DNA from: an uncultured Clostridia bacterium | GTDB lineage: Bacteria; Bacillota; Clostridia; Oscillospirales; Acutalibacteraceae | Reading direction: 5' to 3' | NCBI GenBank assembly: GCA_944384865.1 | Contig: CALWVC010000014.1 | Span: forward strand, 1 to 13,967 | DNA length: 13,967 bases | Shown: one piece after another, positions 6,727 to 13,461 of the stretch | How positions within the stretch are numbered: position 1 is the first letter of the stretch | Layout: every line of letters starts with the position of its first letter | Notes under the pieces: model-generated | Seen by the model: only the letters and a program-made list of their open reading frames with translations | The model's database searches: none | Told to the model about the DNA's origin: nothing | Position numbers and translations under genes: made by a program

Positions 6727-8457
6727 TTAATAATAATATCCGTCTTCCTGCTCCTGCTCAACAATCCGTTCATGCCGAAAACAATAATCGGAGCCCCAAC
6801 TCTTTCCGGAAATACATCTGCCATATTCACAACGATGGTCTACACAATATAGAGATGCGCCATCCTGTTGGGCATGACAACCAAATTCGTCGCAGCGGTG
6901 CATGTCACAAAACAGTTCGCCATCCGATACATGCTGACTACAGCCGATGACATGACACAAATGTTCTTCGCAGTAATCCTTGCCGCTTTCAGCCTGATTT
7001 GAGCAGCCAAACTCACCGCACTGATGTTCCGCGCAATAATATTCATAAGATATTTTCTCAGACATACAACCGGCTACCGGGCAAGCATGCTGCTGGCAGT
7101 AAGATTTATTCTCCACAACCTGTTGAGAACAACCAGCCGCCTGACAACAGTGCTCTTTACAATAAAAGGACCCATAATCCACTTGCGCATGGCATCCGGT
7201 CACATTGCATCGATGCACCGCACAATAGGATTCTCCTTCTAAAACATAGTTACCGCAACCAGCCGCCTGACACCGATTATCCTCCTGCGTAGCGACAGGT
7301 GTATCGCCGTTATAATTGTCCGGTGCGCTGCCCGCGGCATTTTGATGCATTGTACAAACACTGCTGCCAGATGCATGGGGTTCCAGACAACCGGCGACAC
7401 TACATGCATGGTTTGCACAGTATAGACGTCCCTGGGCATGATCCGCCGCACTGACACGCTCGTTACATCCGGCAACTGTACAGGCATAACCGGGCTTACT
7501 GTAAACAACCATCAATGCACATATAATACCTACAACCAGAACACCTGTCGTCAGACCGATAATCAACCATCGCCAGCGCCGGAACTTATCCGGTTGTTTT
7601 TCAGATGATTCCTGCGGCGGTGCAGAACTTTTCAGCTGCAGCGGCACTCCACAATTCGGGCAAAACGCGCAGGAAGCATCATAAACAGCGCCGCATTGCG
7701 GACAGATTTTTTCCGCCTGCTGTCCCAGCGTCTGTCCACCCGCCGCCGTTTCGTTGCCCGGCCGGGCAGACGAATCCAGTGCGACAACCTGGGTGGGTTG
7801 TTGCGCCGATACGGGTGGATGCCGGTCTGCGCCCGCCGACGGCACTGTCTCCTGTACTTCCGGCATAAAGGTTGGCAGCAGTCGACAAGTTGCACACGGG
7901 CTGCCCACAACATTATCCTGCAATCCGCATTTTGGGCAGATCCACCGTCCATCCTGCGGCACAACTCGAACCGGAAATCTCGGAATCGGATCTGCTTCAT
8001 CTTCGGTAAACAACAGCGTCCGTTTTTTGAAATAGATGACATTGGGCAACATCCACACCAATCCCCAGACGACCGACCCGACTATAAAATACACGATCGG
8101 ATTGCCTATCCACCAACCGGACATCATAAAGTTAAACCCTATAAGCAAGGTCTCGATACCCAGAAAGATCATATTCGCCAGATAAGCGCCGCGTGTCAGC
8201 CGAATCATTCGAATCATAAGCACAAATATCAATAGCAGCATACCAATTTGCAAAGCATACGCCAGATTAATCAGCAGTTCTTCCTGCTCTAAGGCAATGC
8301 CAAACAAATGATTTTCTGCGATTATTCTCTGCCCTGATAACGAAAACAGATTTAAAATACCAAAAATGATACCCAATGGAAAGCGGATAAACACATAAAA
8401 AAACAACCAACTGGTCGGCCGTGGAAACCGCTTTGTCATCGCCCGATAATGTTCCAT
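6727..8457 (-). CDS. Membrane protein with two zinc ribbons and ten C-x4-C-x10-C-x2-H type repeats
   Basis: I do not recognise this 576-residue protein as a named family. Residues 15-145 hold about four membrane spans. Then come a zinc ribbon (C174-x2-C177, C188-x2-C191), a Pro/Ala/Gln-rich linker, and a second ribbon (C252-x2-C255, C266-x2-C269) of the zinc-ribbon type often found at the start of bacterial membrane proteins. A fifth span covers about 298-319. Residues 326-562 consist of ten Cys/His modules. Modules 3-10 begin at C396, 417, 438, 459, 480, 501, 522 and 543, an exact 21-residue period; a typical one is CNVTGC, ten residues ending in aromatic, C-x2-H. Module 1 has 15 rather than 10 middle residues, and a 24-residue linker splits module 2 from 3. 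The tail is acidic and Tyr-rich. ATG 8457 has GGGAG 8 nt upstream (8466-8470). If the N terminus is inside, the ribbons are cytoplasmic and the repeats outside. Metal binding is likely by pattern; function unknown. Confidence 0.85.
   Translation of the reverse strand: MEHYRAMTKRFPRPTSWLFFYVFIRFPLGIIFGILNLFSLSGQRIIAENHLFGIALEQEELLINLAYALQIGMLLLIFVLMIRMIRLTRGAYLANMIFLGIETLLIGFNFMMSGWWIGNPIVYFIVGSVVWGLVWMLPNVIYFKKRTLLFTEDEADPIPRFPVRVVPQDGRWICPKCGLQDNVVGSPCATCRLLPTFMPEVQETVPSAGADRHPPVSAQQPTQVVALDSSARPGNETAAGGQTLGQQAEKICPQCGAVYDASCAFCPNCGVPLQLKSSAPPQESSEKQPDKFRRWRWLIIGLTTGVLVVGIICALMVVYSKPGYACTVAGCNERVSAADHAQGRLYCANHACSVAGCLEPHASGSSVCTMHQNAAGSAPDNYNGDTPVATQEDNRCQAAGCGNYVLEGESYCAVHRCNVTGCHAQVDYGSFYCKEHCCQAAGCSQQVVENKSYCQQHACPVAGCMSEKISYEYYCAEHQCGEFGCSNQAESGKDYCEEHLCHVIGCSQHVSDGELFCDMHRCDEFGCHAQQDGASLYCVDHRCEYGRCISGKSWGSDYCFRHERIVEQEQEDGYYY
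6772..7482 (-). repeat. Coding region of ten Cys/His modules (63-bp period for eight of them)
   Basis: This segment encodes residues 326-562 of the repeat protein. Modules 3-10 occupy 6772-7272 at 63 bp per unit. The units have mostly diverged in DNA but traces of duplication remain: CAACCAGCCGCCTGACA occurs at 7130-7146 and again at 7256-7272, exactly two units (126 bp) apart, in modules 5 and 3. The consensus is C-x-x-x-G-C, ten residues, C-x-x-H-x, with Tyr or Phe before the third Cys. The last module breaks the G-C step (CEYGRC). Confidence 0.9.
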
Positions 8458-8498
8458 TGCAATTTCTCCCCCACAACTATGTACTTTTTTTACCGTAA

Positions 8499-8507
8499 AT
8501 TATATCA
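8499..8507 (-). promoter_or_regulatory. Extended -10 promoter for the Cys/His-repeat protein gene
   Basis: On the minus strand TGATATAAT (8499-8507) is a perfect extended -10 element. No good -35 box is present at 16-18 bp, which extended -10 promoters tolerate. The leader to ATG 8457 is about 35 nt. Confidence 0.55.
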
Positions 8508-8560
8508 ATCAACATGCATAACAACTGCAGTCTGCTATATTCTAAATGAGCAGCTGCAAC

Positions 8561-8576
8561 TGTTACAGCTGTAACA
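8561..8576. promoter_or_regulatory. 16-bp perfect palindrome with a TACA-N2-TGTA core (candidate operator)
   Basis: TGTTACAGCTGTAACA is a perfect palindrome and contains TACAGCTGTA, which fits the TACA-N2-TGTA core bound by CopY and BlaI/MecI-type repressors. It lies about 55 bp upstream of the repeat-gene -10 box and about 80 bp past the ATPase stop. A second small palindrome, GCAGCTGC, sits at 8550-8557. No repressor gene is in the window, so the regulator is unknown and the match may be chance. Confidence 0.35.
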
Positions 8577-8592
8577 ACCCATACAATAATCT

Positions 8593-8631
8593 GCCGGATC
8601 AACGCCATTCCCCATACGACACTAATCCGGC
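8593..8631 (-). terminator. Weak hairpin after the calcium ATPase gene
   Basis: A 7-bp stem pairs 8593-8599 (GCCGGAT) with 8625-8631 (ATCCGGC) around a 25-nt loop, 26 nt past the ATPase stop on the minus strand. Only a weak AT stretch (AGATTATTGTAT) follows, so termination may be inefficient and readthrough into the repeat-protein gene is possible. Confidence 0.25.
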
Positions 8632-8656
8632 TCTATTTATCACACAATCGCTGTTC

Positions 8657-11311
8657 TTATTTTCCGCTGCGCATTTTGTGTACCAACCAGGTACCCAGTT
8701 TCACCAACTCGGTCAACACCAGCGGTATGATTGCCAGCAGCAAAATCTCTAAATATTCGGTGCTGTTCAGATTGGCCACGCCAAACACCGTGCGCACCGG
8801 TGGAATGGCCAACACCGCCAGCATCAGCAGCAACGAGATTCCAAACGCCAGCCACATCATCTTATTTTTAAACCAGCCCGCGCGGAACAGCGAATGCTCC
8901 GACCGGCAGTTCATCGCATGGAACAGCTGTGAAATCGATAGCACGGCAAAAGCCATGGTTTGTGCGTAAATCATTTCTTCCTGTGTAAATGCGGCGCCCC
9001 AGGTCCAGCCATGCGCAGTCAGCCCGATTACAAAGGCTGCAATGGTAATCCCGCCAAACATCACGCCCTGCCAGATCGCGTTGATGCCCAGACCATGCGC
9101 GAAAATACTTTCGTTTTTCTTCCGGGGTTTATGATCCATCACGTCCCGTTCAACCGGCTCTACGCCCAGCGCCAGCGCCGGCAGGCTGTCGGTAACCAGG
9201 TTCATCCACAACAGCAGAATCGGTGTCAGCGGCTGTACATGGAACAGCAGCATTCCCACAAACACTGTGATAATCTCACCCAGATTACAAGATAACAGAA
9301 AATGCACCGCTTTACGAATATTGTCGTAAATGCCGCGCCCTTCCTTCACGGCTGTTACAATCGTCGCAAAATTGTCGTCAGTCAGCGTCATTGCAGCGGC
9401 ACCTTTGGCGACGTCGGTGCCGGTAATGCCCATGGCGCAGCCAATATCCGCCGCTTTTAATGCCGGCGCGTCGTTGACGCCGTCGCCGGTCATTGCCACG
9501 ACCTCGCCTTTCTTCTGCCAGGTCTGCACAATACGAATTTTATCCTCCGGCGATACCCGGGCATAAACCGAAATATGCTCAATCTGTTCAAACAGCTGTT
9601 CGTCGGTCATTTCAGATAGCTCTGTGCCGGTAACCGCACGATCCGACTCCTGTAGAATTCCAAGCTGCCGTGCAATGGCAGAAGCAGTCGCCACATGGTC
9701 TCCGGTTATCATCACCGTGCGAATACCCGCGCGCTTGCATTCTTCAATAGCCACCTTTGCCTCTTCTCTGGGCGGATCAATCATCCCCACAAGGCCTACA
9801 AAAGTCAGATCATATTCCAGCTGCTCCATCGTCGGATTACTGGGCACTTCGTCCAACGGTTTGATCGCAATGCCCAACACCCGCAGCGCATCGTTTGCCA
9901 TCTGCGCATTGGCCTTGAGTACTTCTTCTTTATGAATGTTATGACTGCGTTCGATCACAATATCCGAACCGCCCTTGACAATTGCATACGGCTTGCCGTC
10001 AATCACACAGACCGTGGTCATCAGCTTCCGCTCGGAATCAAAGGGGATTTCACACATTCTGGGATAGCTATCGTCCAGCGTCTGCTTATCGGTTTTCAAT
10101 ACCTTCATCATCGCCGCAACAATCGCCGTCTCGGTAGGATCGCCCCGATGCACCTGTTTTCCATCGCGTATCTCCACTGTCCCGTCGCAGCACAGTGCGC
10201 CCAGCCGCAACAGCGCGGCTACATCGTCCGGAGAATCCTCCGTGACGTCCTGAATTTTTCCAGCAGAATAAACTTTGACCAACGTCATCCGGTTCTGGGT
10301 CAGCGTGCCGGTTTTATCTGAACAGATTACCGACGCGCTGCCCAGCGTCTCCACCGCCGGTAACCGTCGGATAATCGCGTTTTTCTTGACCATGCGCTGC
10401 ACACCCAACGCCAGCACAATGGTAACAATCGCCGGCAACCCTTCCGGAATTGCCGCTACCGCCAGCGAAATCGCGGTCATAAACATATCCAACAGACCCA
10501 GTCGCATGATCGCGCCGTAAATAAAGATCACCGCGCAAACCGCTAACGCGATAAAGCCCAGATTTTTTCCCAGCTTAGCCAGCTTCAACTGTAACGGCGT
10601 AATATTATCGTCTGTCCCTTTCAGAATCGTGGCGATTTTACCCATCTCGGTATGCATCCCGGTTTCGGTCACCACAGCCTTGCCGCGTCCATACGCCACC
10701 GAACAACCGCTGAACAGCATATTGACCCGGTCGCCGATTCCCGCAATATCCGGACAAAGCGCGCCGGCGTCTTTATCCGCCGCCACCGATTCGCCGGTCA
10801 GCATCGACTCGTCACACCGCAAACTGAAAGATTCAATCAGCCGTGCATCCGCCGGAATATAGTCGCCGGCCTCTACCACAATCACATCCCCCGGCACCAG
10901 CCCGGTGGCGTCGATGGTTTGCTGCGCACCGTTTCGAATCACCTTGGCAGACGGTGCGGCCAGGTTTTTCAGCGCTTCCAACGACGCCTCGGCTTTACTT
11001 TCCTGAATCACGCCCAACAGCGCGTTCAGCAGTACGATGGCGATAATCACGATGGGCTCCAGCCACTCGTTGGTGCCCTGGATCGCGGTCACTGCGGCTG
11101 AAACCACCGCCGCAATGATCAAAATGATCACCATGACGTCCTTCATCTGCTCCAGAAATCGCTGAATAAAGGTTTTTTTTCGTTTTTCAGTAAACTGATT
11201 TTTCCCAAATTGCCTTAATTTCTGTTGCACAACCTCGTCGGTCAGGCCTTTTTCCATATCAGAATCCAGCGCGGCTACAATATCTGTAGCGGTTGACGAA
11301 TGCCAGATCAA
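8657..11311 (-). CDS. P2A-type calcium-transporting P-type ATPase
   Basis: An 884-residue cation pump that should export Ca2+ from the cytoplasm using ATP. Parts in order: cation-ATPase N-terminal domain (1-50), spans M1-M2, actuator loop with TGES (172-175), M4 with PEGLP (289-293), phosphorylation motif D332-KTGTLT, nucleotide-binding K446-GG, TGDH (536-539), hinge TGDGVND (608-614), then M5-M10. Calcium ligands of SERCA are matched by E290 (M4), N676 and E679 (M5), N704, T707 and D708 (M6). The M8 glutamate of SERCA site I aligns with Q795. The start is TTG 11311, since GGGAGG (11320-11325) is 8 nt upstream; an ATG at 11318 lies only 1 nt from that site and is in another frame. It has its own promoter and is divergent from the ABC gene. 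Ca2+ is the best substrate guess; Mn2+ is possible. Confidence 0.95.
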   Translation of the reverse strand: MIWHSSTATDIVAALDSDMEKGLTDEVVQQKLRQFGKNQFTEKRKKTFIQRFLEQMKDVMVIILIIAAVVSAAVTAIQGTNEWLEPIVIIAIVLLNALLGVIQESKAEASLEALKNLAAPSAKVIRNGAQQTIDATGLVPGDVIVVEAGDYIPADARLIESFSLRCDESMLTGESVAADKDAGALCPDIAGIGDRVNMLFSGCSVAYGRGKAVVTETGMHTEMGKIATILKGTDDNITPLQLKLAKLGKNLGFIALAVCAVIFIYGAIMRLGLLDMFMTAISLAVAAIPEGLPAIVTIVLALGVQRMVKKNAIIRRLPAVETLGSASVICSDKTGTLTQNRMTLVKVYSAGKIQDVTEDSPDDVAALLRLGALCCDGTVEIRDGKQVHRGDPTETAIVAAMMKVLKTDKQTLDDSYPRMCEIPFDSERKLMTTVCVIDGKPYAIVKGGSDIVIERSHNIHKEEVLKANAQMANDALRVLGIAIKPLDEVPSNPTMEQLEYDLTFVGLVGMIDPPREEAKVAIEECKRAGIRTVMITGDHVATASAIARQLGILQESDRAVTGTELSEMTDEQLFEQIEHISVYARVSPEDKIRIVQTWQKKGEVVAMTGDGVNDAPALKAADIGCAMGITGTDVAKGAAAMTLTDDNFATIVTAVKEGRGIYDNIRKAVHFLLSCNLGEIITVFVGMLLFHVQPLTPILLLWMNLVTDSLPALALGVEPVERDVMDHKPRKKNESIFAHGLGINAIWQGVMFGGITIAAFVIGLTAHGWTWGAAFTQEEMIYAQTMAFAVLSISQLFHAMNCRSEHSLFRAGWFKNKMMWLAFGISLLLMLAVLAIPPVRTVFGVANLNSTEYLEILLLAIIPLVLTELVKLGTWLVHKMRSGK

Positions 11312-11344
11312 CGTTCATTCCTCCCGGATTTCATAGTTGTATTT

Positions 11345-11373
11345 ATTGTATCTTATAACTGCAAAATTTGCAA
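11345..11373 (-). promoter_or_regulatory. Sigma-A promoter for the calcium ATPase gene
   Basis: On the minus strand TTGCAA (11368-11373), a 17-bp spacer and TACAAT (11345-11350). The leader of about 27 nt carries the GGGAGG ribosome-binding site. A TATAAT at 11403-11408 on the same strand lacks a usable -35 box. Confidence 0.65.
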
Positions 11374-11527
11374 TGTTTTTTAACGGAATTTACCGGAATT
11401 TTATTATAAAAGCGGACTGCTCATAGCTTTCTTTTTCTGTATATATTTCAGTTGCCTGCGCAACGGTAAAAGGCCTGATCCATCAAATCTGCCAAGCTGT
11501 GGTAACAGCAAAACAACCGCCTGCCCC

Positions 11528-11556
11528 TTGCCTTCCCCGGCCAAATATGGCATAAT
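11528..11556 (+). promoter_or_regulatory. Promoter for the ABC transporter gene
   Basis: TTGCCT (11528-11533), a 17-bp spacer and CATAAT (11551-11556). Its -10 box overlaps the left arm of an inverted repeat. The leader is about 36 nt. Confidence 0.55.
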
Positions 11557-11579
11557 AAATAAAAACCATCTGCCATATT
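11544..11579. promoter_or_regulatory. Inverted repeat across the ABC promoter start region (candidate operator)
   Basis: AATATGGCA (11544-11552) pairs perfectly with TGCCATATT (11571-11579) across 18 nt. The left arm covers the start of the -10 box and the right arm ends 5 nt before the AGGAGG site. A repressor bound here would block the promoter. As RNA only part of the dyad would be transcribed, which argues for a DNA-level operator. Confidence 0.4.
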
Positions 11580-11598
11580 GCAACAGGAGGAAGCAACA

Positions 11599-13395
11599 TT
11601 GAAAACAGTAACCAAAACCCGGCCGAAAGGACTCATCCGCCGGTTTTTGCCTTATTTTAAAAAGTATAAATGGATTTTTATTCTGGATTTATTTTGTGCA
11701 GCGCTGACAACGGTATGCGAGCTGGTTTTGCCGCTGATTGTCCGTTATATCACCGACTTGGGGATCAACGATTTATCTGCACTGACGGTGGAAATCGTTT
11801 TAAAGTTAGGGGCGTTTTATCTGTTTTTACGGTTGGTAGACGCAGGCGCTACATTTTTTATGGCTTCGATCGGCCATATTGCCGGCTCACGTATCGAAAC
11901 CGATATGCGCGCAGATCTGTTCGACCATCTGCAAAATCTTTCTTTTAACTATTTTGACAATACGAAAATCGGCCAGATTATGTCAAGAATTACCTCTGAC
12001 CTGTTTGACGTAACCGAATTTGCCCATCACTGCCCGGAGGAATTTTTTATTGCCGGCATCAAAATTACCGGCTCGTTTATTATTTTATGCACGATGAACA
12101 TCTGGTTGACGCTGATTATCTTCTCGGTGTTACCGTTTATGCTGCTGGCCGCCTCCTTTTTTAATCGCAGGATGCGCACACAGTTTCGTCGGCAGCGCGT
12201 GCAGGTAGGCGAGATCAACGCTCAGGTGGAGGACAGTCTGTTAGGCGTGCGGGTGGTTAAGTCCTTTGCCAACGAAGAGATCGAGCTGGAAAAATTCCAT
12301 GCGGGAAACCGCGCTTTTTTAGATATCAAACGAAAAAGCTATCTTTATATGGGCGGTTTTGAAGCCACCAACAAGCTGTTTGACGGCTTGATGTATATTT
12401 TGGTGGTCATTGCCGGCGCGCTGTTTATGATCGGCGGCGGTATCGCCCCGGCGGAACTGGTCGCCTATCTGTTATATGTAACAACGCTGATTGCATCAAT
12501 CCGCACCATCGTGCAGTTTGCTGAACAGTTCCAGCGCGGTATGACCGGCATCGAACGGTTTTATCAAATCATGGACGCGAATATCGACATTTTCGACCAG
12601 CCGGACGCGGTAGCGCTCACCAATGTGCGGGGCGATGTAACTTTCGACCATGTTTCGTTTTCTTATGAAAACGGCGAGCCGGTATTATCAGATATCTGCC
12701 TTTCAGTCGCCGCCGGTGAAAATGTAGCGCTGGTCGGCCCATCCGGCAGCGGTAAAACCACGCTTTGCAACCTGATCCCGCGGTTTTACGACGTGACCGG
12801 CGGCCGGATCCTGTTGGACGGAAAGGATATCCGAACCTTCACAATGCAGTCGTTGCGCGAACACATCGGCGTCGTACAGCAGGATGTTTATCTATTCTCC
12901 GGAACGGTATTTGAAAACATCGCCTACGGCCGTCCGGGCGCGCCAAAAGAGGATATTATCCAGGCAGCAAAGGACGCCGGCGCACATGGATTTATCAGCC
13001 GGCTGCCTGATGGCTACGATACCTATGTAGGTGAACGCGGCGTCAAGCTGTCCGGCGGGCAGAAACAGCGGATCAGCATCGCCCGGGCATTTTTGAAAAA
13101 TCCGCCGATCCTGATTCTGGACGAAGCGACCTCTGCACTGGATAACGAAAGCGAACAGATTGTGCAGCAATCGCTGGAACGGCTGGCCAAAGGGCGTACG
13201 ACCTTCACCATCGCCCACCGTCTGACCACCATTCGCAACGCGTCGCTGATTTTGGTATTGACCGACCAGGGCATCGAAGAACAGGGCACCCATGACGCTC
13301 TGATGCAACAACACGGAGTCTACTATCATCTGTACAGCCGTTCCACTGAGAACCATCCAGACCACGCAGGGGATATAGCGAATATTTATTGTTGA
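11599..13395 (+). CDS. ABC half-transporter, fused membrane and ATPase domains (MsbA/BmrA-like exporter)
   Basis: A 598-residue exporter half-molecule, expected to act as a dimer. Residues 20-320 form the six-span type I exporter membrane domain, with the usual EVEDSLLGVRVVKSF-like coupling segment at 209-223. The ATPase domain has Walker A GPSGSGKTT (380-388, K386), Q-loop at Q428, signature LSGGQ (484-488), Walker B ILILDE (504-509, catalytic E509), the D-loop SALD and switch H540. All are intact. Start is TTG 11599, since AGGAGG (11585-11590) is 8 nt upstream; the in-frame TTG at 11578 lies before that site. The substrate cannot be read from sequence; drugs, lipids or peptides are all possible. 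Its promoter carries a candidate operator. The stop codon lies inside the -35 box of the next promoter, and no terminator separates it from ectB. Confidence 0.93.
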   Translation: MKTVTKTRPKGLIRRFLPYFKKYKWIFILDLFCAALTTVCELVLPLIVRYITDLGINDLSALTVEIVLKLGAFYLFLRLVDAGATFFMASIGHIAGSRIETDMRADLFDHLQNLSFNYFDNTKIGQIMSRITSDLFDVTEFAHHCPEEFFIAGIKITGSFIILCTMNIWLTLIIFSVLPFMLLAASFFNRRMRTQFRRQRVQVGEINAQVEDSLLGVRVVKSFANEEIELEKFHAGNRAFLDIKRKSYLYMGGFEATNKLFDGLMYILVVIAGALFMIGGGIAPAELVAYLLYVTTLIASIRTIVQFAEQFQRGMTGIERFYQIMDANIDIFDQPDAVALTNVRGDVTFDHVSFSYENGEPVLSDICLSVAAGENVALVGPSGSGKTTLCNLIPRFYDVTGGRILLDGKDIRTFTMQSLREHIGVVQQDVYLFSGTVFENIAYGRPGAPKEDIIQAAKDAGAHGFISRLPDGYDTYVGERGVKLSGGQKQRISIARAFLKNPPILILDEATSALDNESEQIVQQSLERLAKGRTTFTIAHRLTTIRNASLILVLTDQGIEEQGTHDALMQQHGVYYHLYSRSTENHPDHAGDIANIYC

Positions 13396-13420
13396 CTTTA
13401 AACAACCTCGGGACTATAAT
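13392..13420 (+). promoter_or_regulatory. Near-consensus sigma-A promoter for the ectB-type gene
   Basis: TTGACT (13392-13397), a 17-bp spacer and a perfect TATAAT (13415-13420). The -35 box overlaps the TGA stop of the ABC gene (13393-13395). Just downstream, ATGAT (13430-13434) and ATCAT (13441-13445) form a small dyad within the expected leader. Confidence 0.8.
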
Positions 13421-13461
13421 TGATGTGTTATGATAATTTAATCATGTAAGGGCGGTTTTTC

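Noticed and set aside
6772..7482. Repeat array as a CRISPR or noncoding tandem repeat
   Set aside because: The period is a multiple of three, conserved only at the protein level, and lies within one intact open frame; no repeat-spacer pattern is present.
9695..10321. 208-residue plus-strand open frame inside the calcium ATPase gene
   Set aside because: It is the antisense shadow of a conserved P-type ATPase with all motifs intact; the translation is low-complexity and unlike any family I know.
6727..11311. The repeat protein and calcium ATPase as one defence or metal-handling operon
   Set aside because: They are on the same strand, but a separate promoter, a weak hairpin and a 199-nt gap lie between them. 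Nothing in the sequence proves joint function.
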